Below, piece by piece: positions 16,519-24,036 of a DNA stretch of 64,000 nt. The DNA lies in assembly GCF_003112775.1 (NCBI RefSeq), contig NZ_BFCH01000048.1, positions 124,001 through 188,000 of the forward strand, read 5' to 3'. Within the stretch, counting starts at the first letter, position 1. Each line of letters opens with the position of its first letter. Under the pieces are notes generated by a model. It saw nothing but the letters and a program-made list of their open reading frames with translations, did not search any database and was not told where the DNA came from. Source of the DNA: Mycobacterium montefiorense. GTDB lineage: Bacteria; Actinomycetota; Actinomycetes; Mycobacteriales; Mycobacteriaceae. The position numbers were made by a program, and so were the translations under genes.

Positions 16519-17559
16519 CTATGCTGCCGGTTCCTCCCCCTCCAACTCAACAGGAACGGCGGCGGGCGCGCCGGGTTGATCCGGGATATCGGCGGCCACC
16601 GCGACCCAGCGATGCGCGGGCTGTGCGACGGGTTTGCGTTCAAATCCCTCAAAAACACGGGCCACAGTGGCCAGGGTCGCCGCCGCGAAAAGGTATCCGA
16701 ACACCATCAGGACGGTGTTGTTGGCGATGCCTTGGGGGTCGGTCGCGAAGCTGGTGACGATCGCCCAGATTGAAACTAGGTAGCTGAAAACCCAAGCGAT
16801 CCACCACTCGACGATCGGTCGCCGCGCCCGGCCATAGTGCTCTTCGAGCACGGCCAGCTCGATCACGTAGACCGGAGCCCACAGCAGATTGGCGAACGGA
16901 ACGGCGCAGCCGGCCCACAACGCCCTGACGGAACGGTGATCGGACAGGCCGTAGTGCGAGAACACGGCCGCCCGCCGCGCGATCAGCCATCGGATCAGGA
17001 ACACGCCGGAGGTGATCAGCGCCGCCACCGCCGCCACGCTGGCCAAGTCTGTGAACCAGTCCGCGGCGGCGGCCACTATCGAGTTCAGCAAGGTTTTCCG
17101 GTTGAAGACCAACAGGACATACCGGACTACGTACATCAGCGCCGCACTGCCGAGCACCAGCACGCCGATGAACAGCGCAAGGCGCACGGCTGCCGCCGAC
17201 GGGCCGGTTTGTGCCGAAATGTCGTCGGTCGCCGGGGTCTGCTCGACGTGGTCGGTCAAACCCCAACGCGGGATCACGGCGTAACGCGGCGTCGGACCTA
17301 GCGACCGTGGTCCCCGCCGCGCGGGGGGTGCGGCGCCGGGGCGCACCGCGATCCACCGGAAACCCGGCGGCAACCGCGGCGGTGTGCGTTGTGGTGCGGC
17401 CGAGCGAGCGGGCGGCGGACCACCCTGCGTGCTCCACCGGGGGTCGCCCGGCACATCCGCCAGAGGTGCCATCAGCGCACCCCGACAACGCGGACACCAC
17501 TCCCGGCGACGTTCGCGCACGTTCCAACGGGTGCCGCACTGGGAGCACACCTGGATCAC
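16519..17559 (-). CDS. Zinc-ribbon DUF4328 membrane protein (Rv3843c-like)
   Basis: A 346-residue membrane protein. The N-terminal zinc ribbon has CSQC and CPRC (Cys5, 8, 22, 25); a Pro/Arg-rich linker follows to about residue 140; then about six hydrophobic helices starting with LALFIGVLVLGSAALMYVV, including the DUF4328 block with WAGCAVPFANLLWAPVYVIEL. GTG at 17559 is chosen because the ribbon begins right there and the longer frame upstream is low-complexity. First gene of the glpQ1 operon. Function unknown. Confidence 0.82.
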   Translation of the reverse strand: MIQVCSQCGTRWNVRERRREWCPRCRGALMAPLADVPGDPRWSTQGGPPPARSAAPQRTPPRLPPGFRWIAVRPGAAPPARRGPRSLGPTPRYAVIPRWGLTDHVEQTPATDDISAQTGPSAAAVRLALFIGVLVLGSAALMYVVRYVLLVFNRKTLLNSIVAAAADWFTDLASVAAVAALITSGVFLIRWLIARRAAVFSHYGLSDHRSVRALWAGCAVPFANLLWAPVYVIELAVLEEHYGRARRPIVEWWIAWVFSYLVSIWAIVTSFATDPQGIANNTVLMVFGYLFAAATLATVARVFEGFERKPVAQPAHRWVAVAADIPDQPGAPAAVPVELEGEEPAA

Positions 17560-17724
17560 CGGACCAGCGTAGCGCCGGCGCAGACACGGCCCGCGCGGCA
17601 GCGGCGATACCGTGGGATTACACGGACCGCGGGACGCTTCGCGAAACCTCACCGATGCGAGGGCCGAAATGGCCTTCCGCGACCCGAATCCGCACCTGTT
17701 ACCGGCGTCACAGCTACTTCATGG

Positions 17725-17821
17725 CTATCCACAGTTTCCACAGGTTTGTCCACATGGGGGGCGGGGTATAGACGCAATCAATCAGCAACTTGCGGTTAAC
17801 CCTGGCCCTAACTGTGGATAA
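17725..17821. other. Cluster of four DnaA-box-like 9-mers
   Basis: CTATCCACA (17725-17733), GTTTCCACA (17734-17742, directly abutting), TTGTCCACA (17746-17754, the preferred mycobacterial DnaA box) and TGTGGATAA (17813-17821, reverse of TTATCCACA). Two are exact consensus boxes and two are near matches. The locus is not oriC (no dnaA/dnaN), so a DnaA titration or regulatory site is the inference. Confidence 0.55.
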
Positions 17822-18053
17822 CGCCGGGCATTTGCGGCGCGCCATCGACAGGCCAGACGAGCAGCGAGCGAATGGACCGTCCCACTGCACAACAATCGGA
17901 CCTGCCCAGTCGAAGCTCCGACTCATCCGCGTCCCCGGGCGCACCCCGCCGACACCGGCTACCACGAACCCGCAGCTCAGCGTGTTGTTGCGCGTTACAT
18001 TTTCCAACCCCATCACAAAGGGTTATGATCGCCATCACGAAAAATGTTGTGAC

Positions 18054-18075
18054 TCACCTCACTCGGCTGAGGTGA
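18054..18075. promoter_or_regulatory. Inverted repeat upstream of the small membrane protein gene
   Basis: TCACCTCA-CTCGGC-TGAGGTGA, perfect 8-bp arms with a 6-nt loop, ending 21 bp before the ATG and 25-46 bp after a -10-like TATGAT. It could be an operator or a 5'-UTR hairpin. Confidence 0.5.
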
Positions 18076-18096
18076 CCGGTCAATGAAAGGCGATTG

Positions 18097-18252
18097 ATGG
18101 CGACGCATTCGTTCGGTCCAGGTACCCCGGCCGCATCGAACTCGTATTCCGGATCGCCCGCCTGGAACCACAGCTACAGCATCGCCGCGTTGCGTGCTGG
18201 CCTGATCGCGTTGGCGTTGCTCGCGGTTCTCGCGCTCATTGTTTTGTCTTGA
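18097..18252 (+). CDS. Small single-pass membrane protein (51 residues)
   Basis: ATG at 18097 preceded by GAAAGG. The 51-residue product begins MATHSFGPGTPAASNSYS, contains SPAWNHSYS and ends in one hydrophobic helix (about residues 29-50, rich in Ala and Leu). An N-out Ser/Asn-rich segment plus a C-terminal helix suggests a tail-anchored or single-pass protein. The hairpin GACCGGGTACCCGGTC follows 23 nt after the stop and sodA lies downstream. I do not recognise the family; support is RBS, composition and flanking signals. Confidence 0.6.
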   Translation: MATHSFGPGTPAASNSYSGSPAWNHSYSIAALRAGLIALALLAVLALIVLS

Positions 18253-18275
18253 TTATTTCCTCTTGAAACGCACTC

Positions 18276-18291
18276 GACCGGGTACCCGGTC
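18276..18291. terminator. Perfect palindrome after the small membrane protein gene
   Basis: GACCGGGTACCCGGTC, a 16-bp perfect palindrome 23 nt downstream of the small gene's stop. It could terminate that transcript or serve as a protein site for the sodA promoter. Confidence 0.45.
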
Positions 18292-18352
18292 TATCGGCCC
18301 ATAAGGGTCGTCCTTGCGGCGCGTGCAGTCATGGAGCAGGGTTGATTACGCT

Positions 18353-18374
18353 GAGCCTGCCGCGCGGCAGGCTC
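18353..18374. promoter_or_regulatory. 22-bp perfect palindrome in the sodA upstream region
   Basis: Arms GAGCCTGCCGC and GCGGCAGGCTC, 11 bp each and directly abutting, ending 43 bp before the sodA start. As DNA it is a symmetric operator; as RNA it would fold into a strong hairpin in the leader or act as a terminator. Confidence 0.55.
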
Positions 18375-18417
18375 CGTGCGAATGCGCGTCAAGACGATCA
18401 TCGAGGAAAGGAATGCC

Positions 18418-19041
18418 GTGGCTGAATACACGCTGCCCGATTTGGACTGGGACTACGCAGCGCTGGAACCGCATATCTCAGGTCAGATCAACGAGATTCA
18501 TCACAGCAAGCACCATGCCACCTACGTCAAGGGCTTGAACGACGCCATTGCCAAACTCGAAGAGGCGCGCGCCAATGACGACCACGCCGCGATCTTCTTG
18601 AACGAGAAGAACCTCGCGTTCCACTTGGGTGGGCACGTGAATCACTCGATCTGGTGGAAGAACCTGTCGCCGAACGGCGGAGACAAGCCGACCGGTGCGC
18701 TAGGCGCCGCCATCGACGACGCCTTCGGCTCGTTCGACAAGTTCCGCGCTCAGTTCAGCGCCGCGGCCAACGGCTTACAGGGCTCGGGCTGGGCGGTGCT
18801 CGGCTACGACACCCTCGGCGACCGGCTGCTGACGTTCCAGCTTTACGACCAGCAGGCCAACGTCCCGCTGGGCATCATCCCGCTGCTGCAGGTCGACATG
18901 TGGGAGCACGCCTTCTACCTGCAGTACAAGAACGTCAAGGCGGACTACGTCAAGGCGTTCTGGAACGTCGTCAACTGGGCAGATGTGCAGTCGCGCTACG
19001 AGGCCGCAACATCGAAGGCGAAGGGCCTGATTTTCGGCTGA
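18418..19041 (+). CDS. sodA: Superoxide dismutase [Fe/Mn] SodA
   Basis: Converts superoxide to hydrogen peroxide and oxygen. It is 207 residues from GTG at 18418 (GAGGAAAGG upstream), the M. tuberculosis length; a longer frame with an ATG at 18376 has no family support. Metal ligands are His28 in NEIHHSKHH, the His in GGHVNHS and the Asp/His of DMWEHAFYLQY. In M. tuberculosis the protein is exported without a signal peptide by SecA2; none is seen here either. A strong hairpin at 19061 follows the stop. Confidence 0.96.
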   Translation: MAEYTLPDLDWDYAALEPHISGQINEIHHSKHHATYVKGLNDAIAKLEEARANDDHAAIFLNEKNLAFHLGGHVNHSIWWKNLSPNGGDKPTGALGAAIDDAFGSFDKFRAQFSAAANGLQGSGWAVLGYDTLGDRLLTFQLYDQQANVPLGIIPLLQVDMWEHAFYLQYKNVKADYVKAFWNVVNWADVQSRYEAATSKAKGLIFG

Positions 19042-19060
19042 GCTCAGCTGCTTGAGGCAG

Positions 19061-19087
19061 GGGCGTCACGCGGATCGCGTGGCGCCC
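19061..19087 (+). terminator. sodA transcription terminator
   Basis: GGGCGTCACGCG-GAT-CGCGTGGCGCCC: a 12-bp stem with one G-U pair and a 3-nt loop, 20 nt after the sodA stop, followed by TTACCTTTACC. The strongest terminator-like hairpin in the window. Confidence 0.8.
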
Positions 19088-19238
19088 TTACCTTTACCTG
19101 GCCTATATGAGCCCGCTGCACAAAAGGCATGCGCCAGATGCCGTGTCGAGTTGCAACACGTCTAAACCGCAGGCATTCTTAACTATTCGGGCTACCAGCG
19201 TGGTTATTTGCCAACCAACACGTCGCGCGGAGGTCGAG

Positions 19239-19772
19239 ATGGAGACTGGGTCAGGCCAGCCGATAGGGGTTGCGCCCTTCCATGCTCGTGGCGCCCTGAA
19301 AGGGTTTGTGATCTCTGGCCGTTGGCCCGATTCGACTAAAGAATGGGCCTAGCTGTTGATGGTCGCTGTGCGGGTGGCATCCTTACCCGAATTGCTTTCC
19401 ACCACAACGGTATTCGGAGCCCGCGAAGAGTTGCCCGACGAGCCCGAGCCGGACACCGTCGGCCTGGTGCTGGCCGAAGGCACGGTATTCGGCGAATCGG
19501 CAATCCCGCCAGGGTATTTCGCGGATCATCAACCCCCCGCCTTACTGATGCTGCATCCTCCATCAGAGACCACACCGTCGTTGCCGGAATGCACCGGAGC
19601 GGCCTCGGGGTGCGTCCTGCTCCCGGGGTTGCCGTATCTGGGACTAGAGCACCGCGCGGCGTGGGTCGAAGCCGAGGCCGATGGCACCATTACGTCGATG
19701 GTGAGTCGAGTCGGCGTCGACCCCATCAGCCATCCCGACACCGCGATTCTGGCAATGCTGCTTGCGGCATAA
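19239..19772 (+). pseudogene. Rv3847-like conserved gene interrupted by in-frame amber codon
   Basis: Reading through, the frame from ATG 19239 (GCGGAGG upstream) to 19772 encodes 177 residues, the size I recall for intact Rv3847, but TAG at 19350-19352 stops it at codon 38. The N-terminal piece begins METGSGQPIGVAPFHARG; the rest continues as MVAVRVASLPELLSTTTVFG through VGVDPISHPDTAILAMLLAA. TAG is one C-to-T change from CAG (Gln). Translation could restart at ATG 19359, giving 137 residues. The function of the family is unknown. It is strictly conserved in mycobacteria as far as I recall, which makes the stop notable. Confidence 0.8.
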
Positions 19773-19871
19773 GGATATTCAATCGTTTGGTTCGGAGTCC
19801 GAATCCAGAGATGCGGGCGCCCGAAATTCCGGGCCTTCCTGGCGCGCCCCGGATTTGCCCGCTAGCCTGGG

Positions 19872-20020
19872 ACCGTCAGCGAAGGGGAGTAGCCCCTAAT
19901 CGTCGTGTCGACATACTGGCGAATAGCCCGGCCGGCGAACCGATCCCAGCGGATCGGTGGGCGAGACCTTCGACCGGTGTTCGATGACCACAGTGGTTGT
20001 CAACGACGCGTCGAAAGGTC
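19872..20020 (+). promoter_or_regulatory. yybP-ykoY manganese riboswitch ahead of the UPF0016 exporter gene
   Basis: Contains the family's conserved parts in order: GAAGGGGAGTAGC (19881), loop element GTCGACATACTGG, and GCGAGACCTTCG (19961). P1 forms from CGAAGG (19880-19885) with CCTTCG (19967-19972). The 3' strand GACCTTCGAC (19965-19974) can pair instead with GTCGAAAGGTC (20010-20020), which contains the Shine-Dalgarno of the next gene. So Mn binding, by stabilising P1, should expose the ribosome site and turn translation on. The family senses Mn(II) and commonly controls UPF0016-type Mn exporters, as here. Confidence 0.88.
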
Positions 20021-20026
20021 ACCCGG

Positions 20027-20647
20027 ATGCTCGCGGCGACACTCCTGAGTCTTCCGGTGCTCTTGCCTGCCGAACTCGGCGACAGGTCTCAACTCATCAC
20101 AATGACGTACGCCTTGTGTTTCCGATGGTGGGTAGTGCTGCCCGGGGTGACACTCGCGGCATTTCTTGTGCACCGGGTCTCGGTGACGATCGGCGACGTC
20201 CTGGGCGCCACGCTGCCGGCGCGGCCGATGGCTCTCGCATCCGCGATCGCGTTCCTGATCTTCGCCGCGTGGGCCTGGCGTGAGGGCGCCGCCGCCGATG
20301 ACGAAGCCGTCTCGCCCTGGCTCGAACCTCGGTTGGTTCTGCTGACCGTGGTGTCGTCATTCGCACTCGCCGAAATGAGCGACAAGACGACATTGGCGCC
20401 GGCGATTGGCTCGGGAAGGCCGCTGCACCGCCGCCTTCCCCACCAGCTGCTGCACGTGTTGGCCAGCATGCTGTTTGTGACCATCGGCCTGTGGATGCTG
20501 CTCGACAGCGCACTGGGCTGGCGGCCGGTGGCCATCGCGGTAACCGCGGTGGCCATGCTGGGCGCCGTAACGACGGCCGCGGCGCAAACTCTGCGCCGCC
20601 GCCACACGGGAGTTTCGCAGTCCGGGAGGTCACCGGAAGCCGTCTAA
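20027..20647 (+). CDS. UPF0016/GDT1-type Mn exporter, apparently missing one helix (Rv3848-like)
   Basis: A 206-residue membrane protein of the TMEM165/MneA family, which exports manganese. The first signature PAELGDRSQLITMTYAL is intact. The second reads LAEMSDKTTLA, with Ser in place of the usual Gly of ExGD-K-[ST]. Straight after it the sequence jumps to PAIGSGRPLHRRLP, so the helix normally expected between the second signature and the LHRRLP segment (about 27 residues) is missing. The downstream helices are normal. Transport activity is doubtful. ATG at 20027, with GAAAGG 10 nt upstream, matches the family N-terminus. Controlled by the Mn riboswitch. Confidence 0.75.
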   Translation: MLAATLLSLPVLLPAELGDRSQLITMTYALCFRWWVVLPGVTLAAFLVHRVSVTIGDVLGATLPARPMALASAIAFLIFAAWAWREGAAADDEAVSPWLEPRLVLLTVVSSFALAEMSDKTTLAPAIGSGRPLHRRLPHQLLHVLASMLFVTIGLWMLLDSALGWRPVAIAVTAVAMLGAVTTAAAQTLRRRHTGVSQSGRSPEAV

Positions 20648-20692
20648 GGTGCTGCGGCGCCGCTTCGCTCAAGCCGTGCGAGCCGGGCAGTC

Positions 20693-20722
20693 GCCCCCAG
20701 AGGTATCTCTGAGGGCTATTTT
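20693..20722 (+). terminator. Terminator after the UPF0016 gene
   Basis: Stem GCCCCCAGA / TCTGAGGGC (one mismatch) with a GGTATC loop, then TATTTT. It lies 46 nt after the exporter stop and resembles a classical intrinsic terminator. Confidence 0.65.
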
Positions 20723-21102
20723 GTGCACCCTCGCCCTCTTAACGCGCCCAAAAACCGACCCGGCAGCAAAGTAGGCTTTCAAAGAGACTTCATAGACGGC
20801 TCGTTGCGAGATATTCGCCCGACACCATCCGCCGGGCCGGTCCGTCGTTCCTCGACACCACGCCCCAAAGCACGCGCTCCAGACCTGATTTCTGCGGATA
20901 ACCTGTGAGTTATAGTCCGTTTATGGACACTGCCGTTATTTAGTTGGACGCTCGTGAAGTGCGGACTCAGCGAACCTCGGGGATGTCACCAGCGAAGCCG
21001 GCCCGGTTTGCACCTGGTTGTGAGCACAAACTCTCGCTACCATGATCAGCAAATACACATAGGTAATAGTTTCGCTTCTACAGCCCCGTGGAGGTCATAT
21101 CG
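20723..21102. other. Upstream region of espR, no gene
   Basis: About 380 bp without a credible reading frame. It is A+T-richer towards espR (TATAGT near 20912 and AATAGT near 21066 could serve as -10 elements). In M. tuberculosis EspR binds upstream of its own gene; I see no unambiguous site here. Confidence 0.5.
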
Positions 21103-21501
21103 ATGAGCACGACGTTTTCCGCCCGCCTGAACCGCTTGTTCGACACGGTGTATCCACCCGGTCGCGGGCCGCATACCTCCGCGGAGGTGATCGCGGCACT
21201 GAAGTCGGAGGGCATCACGATGTCGGCTCCCTACCTGTCGCAGCTACGCTCCGGCAATCGCACGAACCCGTCGTCGGCGACCATGGCCGCTCTGGCCAAC
21301 TTCTTCCGAATCAAGTCGGCCTACTTCACTGACGACGAGTACTACGAAAAGCTCGACAAGGAGCTGGTCTGGATGTCCACGATGCGCGACGACGGTGTGC
21401 GCCGCATCGCGGTACGCGCCGTCGGGTTGTCCGCACAGGCCCAGCAGGACCTCGTGGAGCGCGTCAACGAACTGCGCCGCGCAGAACACCTCGACGCCTA
21501 G
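21103..21501 (+). CDS. espR: ESX-1 regulator / nucleoid-associated protein EspR
   Basis: A 132-residue DNA-binding protein that in M. tuberculosis activates espACD and acts as a long-range nucleoid organiser. The N-terminal helix-turn-helix (HTSAEVIAALKSEG, MSAPYLSQLRSGNRTNPS) is nearly identical to M. tuberculosis, and the C-terminal dimerisation region (VRRIAVRAVGLSAQAQQ) is conserved with substitutions. ATG at 21103 gives exactly the family length. Its presence intact next to a rearranged ESX-1 locus is informative: the regulator is kept. Confidence 0.95.
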   Translation: MSTTFSARLNRLFDTVYPPGRGPHTSAEVIAALKSEGITMSAPYLSQLRSGNRTNPSSATMAALANFFRIKSAYFTDDEYYEKLDKELVWMSTMRDDGVRRIAVRAVGLSAQAQQDLVERVNELRRAEHLDA

Positions 21502-21623
21502 CCGGCCACCGAAGCGCAGCCCGCCCTGTTGGGCTGCCGTCGGTCTGTTCCGATTAGGGTTGGCCTCACGGATCGCGCACACGCGAGAGCGATAGTCCAC
21601 GAGATACCGGGAGGCGGCCGGGA

Positions 21624-22280
21624 ATGGGCCTGTTTCGCAAGCGAAAGAGTCGCGCGACGCGTCGTGCCGAAGTCCGTGCGATCAAGGCCCGCGCCAAGCT
21701 CGAGGCCAAGCTCGCCGCCAAGAACCAGGCGCGCCGATTCAGGGACGACCGTCGAGCCGCCGACAAAGTTCTCAAGGCGCAGATCAAATCGCAGCGCGAC
21801 AGCGACCGCGCGGCGCTCAAAGTCGCCGAGACCGAGCTCAAGGCGGCACGGGAGGGGAAGTTGTTCTCGCCGACGCGGATCCGACGGGTGCTGACGGTGT
21901 CACGGCTGCTGGCGCCGATCCTGACGCCGGTGCTCTACCGGGCGGCGATGGCCGCTCGCGCGCTGATCGACCAGCGTCGCGCGGATCAACTCGGGATTCC
22001 GTTGGCACAGATCGGCCAGTTCTCCGGGCACGGCGCCCAGCTGTCGGCACGCATCGCCGGCGCGGAGAAGTCATTGCGGGCGGTGCAGGAACGCAAGCCC
22101 AAGGACGCCGAGACCAAGCAGTTCGTGGCCGCCATCGCCGAGCGGCTCGCCGATCTGTCAGCAGCCGTCACTGCCGCGGAGAACATGCCGGCGGCTCGCC
22201 GGCGCGCGGCGCACTCGGCGATCTCCTCGCAGCTCGACGGGATCGAAGCCGATCTGATGGCTCGGCTCGGGTTGACCTGA
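21624..22280 (+). CDS. Conserved basic protein, DUF6474 (Rv3850-like)
   Basis: A 218-residue protein with a strongly basic, helical N-terminus (MGLFRKRKSRATRRAEV, then alternating Lys/Ala/Glu to about residue 80), a hydrophobic patch at about residues 88-112 (VLTVSRLLAPILTPVLYRAAMAA), and a helical C-terminus. The length equals what I recall for Rv3850. It may associate with membrane or nucleic acid, but no function is established. Confidence 0.8.
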   Translation: MGLFRKRKSRATRRAEVRAIKARAKLEAKLAAKNQARRFRDDRRAADKVLKAQIKSQRDSDRAALKVAETELKAAREGKLFSPTRIRRVLTVSRLLAPILTPVLYRAAMAARALIDQRRADQLGIPLAQIGQFSGHGAQLSARIAGAEKSLRAVQERKPKDAETKQFVAAIAERLADLSAAVTAAENMPAARRRAAHSAISSQLDGIEADLMARLGLT

Positions 22281-22295
22281 AAGTGGTGTTGTGAC

Positions 22296-22970
22296 ATGCT
22301 ATTTCGCGCCACCGGGATTTCGCGCGTCCTGATCACCGTCTTCGCCGCCGCCGCACTTTACGTCGGCGCCGCGAGCATCACTGCGCCGGCGTGGGCGCAC
22401 GTCCATGCCAGCAGTGACGACGCGGTCCGCGGCGCCATGGCGATCGTGACCTTTCAGGTGCCCAACGAATCCGACAAGGGTGCCGCGACCACGGCACTGA
22501 CCGTCGCGCTGCCCAATGTCGCATCCGCGCGCACCGAAGCCATGCCAGGATGGACTGCCAAGCTCGACCGCGATGCGTCGTCCGGCACCGTCAGATCGGT
22601 GACGTGGACGGCCGCGCAGGGCGGCGGGATCGGCGTCGACCAGTTCGCGCTGTTTCGGATATCGGTGAAGCTGCCCGACACCGACACCGTCAGCTTCCCG
22701 GCCACCCAGACCTACGCCGACGGGTCGATCGTGAAGTGGGACCAGCAGCCGCTACCCGACGGCAGTGAGCCCGAGCATCCGGCCCCCATGCTGACGCTGG
22801 GCGCTGAGCCCGCTTCCCCGCATGAACACCACCATTCGGGGATACCCACCGGGTACAGTGGCACATCGACCTCCCCGTCAGCCGATAACATCGCTCGCGC
22901 GCTGGGCGGAGCCGCCCTGGTCGCGGCCGCACTGGGCGTCGTCCTCGTGCTGGCCCGTCGCCGGACATGA
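22296..22970 (+). CDS. YcnI-like copper-binding membrane protein (DUF1775)
   Basis: A 224-residue exported protein. The signal peptide is residues 1-34 (cleavage after AWA), leaving an N-terminal His35 (HVHASSDD), the residue that binds Cu(II) in YcnI proteins. The DUF1775 body includes VTFQVPNESDKGAATTAL and SFPATQTYADGSIVKWDQ; a His-rich stretch (HEHHH) and a C-terminal transmembrane anchor (about residues 200-220) follow. Overlaps the CopC gene by ATGA, so the two form a copper-handling operon. H37Rv appears to keep only a short remnant at this place (Rv3851). Confidence 0.85.
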   Translation: MLFRATGISRVLITVFAAAALYVGAASITAPAWAHVHASSDDAVRGAMAIVTFQVPNESDKGAATTALTVALPNVASARTEAMPGWTAKLDRDASSGTVRSVTWTAAQGGGIGVDQFALFRISVKLPDTDTVSFPATQTYADGSIVKWDQQPLPDGSEPEHPAPMLTLGAEPASPHEHHHSGIPTGYSGTSTSPSADNIARALGGAALVAAALGVVLVLARRRT

Positions 22971-23479
22971 GGCGGCTGGTCATCGTCGCCTGGACGGGCC
23001 TGCTGCTGCTCGCCATGCTGTCGACCGCGACACTGACCGCACAAGTCGCGTCGGCACATGCCAACCGGGTGTCCGCCGACCCCGCGGACAATGCGGTGCT
23101 CGCGGCCGGTCCGGCCCGGGTTAGCGCGACCTTCAATGAGCAATTACAAACGACCTTCGCGGCCATGACCGTCGTCGGCCCGGACGGCAACGTCTGGTCC
23201 AGCGGGGACACCACCGTGCAGGGTGCGGCGGTCGGCGTGGCGGTGCGCCCCCTCGGGCCGGCCGGTACCTACACGGTGAACTACCGGGTGACGTCCGCCG
23301 ATGGTCATGTGGTGTCCGGGTCCTGGTCGTTTGGGCTGACGGTGGCCGGTACCGGTACACCGGGGCCCAGCGCCGCTACCAGCGACTCCGGCCACGGAAT
23401 TCCCGTCTGGCCATTTGTCGCGGTAGCGGTGGCGATCGTCGGTGCAGGCCTGCTTTGGACCATGCGCCGCAAGCCCTGA
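22967..23479 (+). CDS. CopC/YobA-domain copper-binding protein
   Basis: A 170-residue exported protein: signal peptide 1-30 (VASA cleavage), mature N-terminal His31 as the expected Cu ligand (HANRVSADPADNAVL), a CopC domain with second ligand region YRVTSADGHVVSGSWSFGL, and a C-terminal transmembrane helix (about residues 143-163). It would bind copper outside the membrane, in partnership with the YcnI protein encoded immediately upstream. No CopD permease is adjacent. Confidence 0.86.
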   Translation: MRRLVIVAWTGLLLLAMLSTATLTAQVASAHANRVSADPADNAVLAAGPARVSATFNEQLQTTFAAMTVVGPDGNVWSSGDTTVQGAAVGVAVRPLGPAGTYTVNYRVTSADGHVVSGSWSFGLTVAGTGTPGPSAATSDSGHGIPVWPFVAVAVAIVGAGLLWTMRRKP

Positions 23480-23589
23480 CCGACCTGGTCGGCAAAGCCG
23501 GACCACACGTCCTGGCATGATGGGTTCCGAGTAACTTTTGATGGCGCTAGAAATGGCCGACAGAAAGAAAGCTGCGAAGGAGCGGCCGC

Positions 23590-24036
23590 ATGGCAGACCC
23601 TCAAGATCAACCCAACAGCGAATCCAACGGCGCGGCGACGCCGCCGGAGGCAAACCCCCCCGCCAAGGCCGCGAAAAAGGCACCGGCCAAAAAAGCGCCC
23701 GCCAAAAAGGCACCTGCGAAAAAAGGCGCAGCGAAAAAGGCGCCCGCCAAAAAGGCGCCCGCCAAAAAAGCTGTCGCCAATGGCCCTGCGCCCACCCCGC
23801 CGAAACCGCCAGCAGCACAACATGATCGACAGTCCCAGATCGAGACTGACGGTGAAGTTGCCGCTGCCGCAAAAGATGCCGCGGCACAAGCGAAGTCGAC
23901 AGTAGAAGGCGCCAACAACCCGGTCTCTGCCAACATTCCGCAGGCGGTAAGCGGCCAGTCGTCGTTGCCACTGGCCGTAGCAGTCGCGCTCAGCTTGCTC
24001 GCGATCCTGCTGATCCGGCAGCTTCGGCGCCGCTGA
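23590..24036 (+). CDS. hns: Histone-like protein Hns with PAKKA repeats and membrane tail (Rv3852-like)
   Basis: A 148-residue nucleoid-associated protein. Residues 25-61 hold tandem PAKKA-type repeats, as in histone H1-like tails, which bind DNA through Lys. The C-terminus is a single hydrophobic helix (about residues 126-143) ending in RQLRRR, so the protein probably tethers DNA to the membrane. Upstream AAGGAG. The stop overlaps the rraA start by 1 nt. The name hns reflects history; it is not related to enteric H-NS. Confidence 0.9.
   Translation: MADPQDQPNSESNGAATPPEANPPAKAAKKAPAKKAPAKKAPAKKGAAKKAPAKKAPAKKAVANGPAPTPPKPPAAQHDRQSQIETDGEVAAAAKDAAAQAKSTVEGANNPVSANIPQAVSGQSSLPLAVAVALSLLAILLIRQLRRR

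Larger units (their letters stand above)
17560..18096. other. Gene-free interval between the DUF4328 gene and the small membrane protein gene
   Basis: No reading frame here has coding character. It holds the upstream region of the glpQ1 operon, a cluster of DnaA-box-like 9-mers (17725-17821), an A+T-richer stretch around 17995-18050 with a -10-like TATGAT (18024-18029), and an inverted repeat at 18054-18075. In H37Rv the corresponding place carries an insertion-sequence remnant (Rv3844-3845); no transposase is seen here. Confidence 0.7.

Noticed and set aside
14119..19352. Amber recoding (pyrrolysine or suppressor) explaining two in-frame TAG codons
   Set aside because: No recoding system is known in mycobacteria and many genes in this window end with TAG normally; mutation or sequencing error is simpler.
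23650..23775. Tandem DNA repeat
   Set aside because: Codon-phased PAKKA protein repeats of hns, not a separate element.
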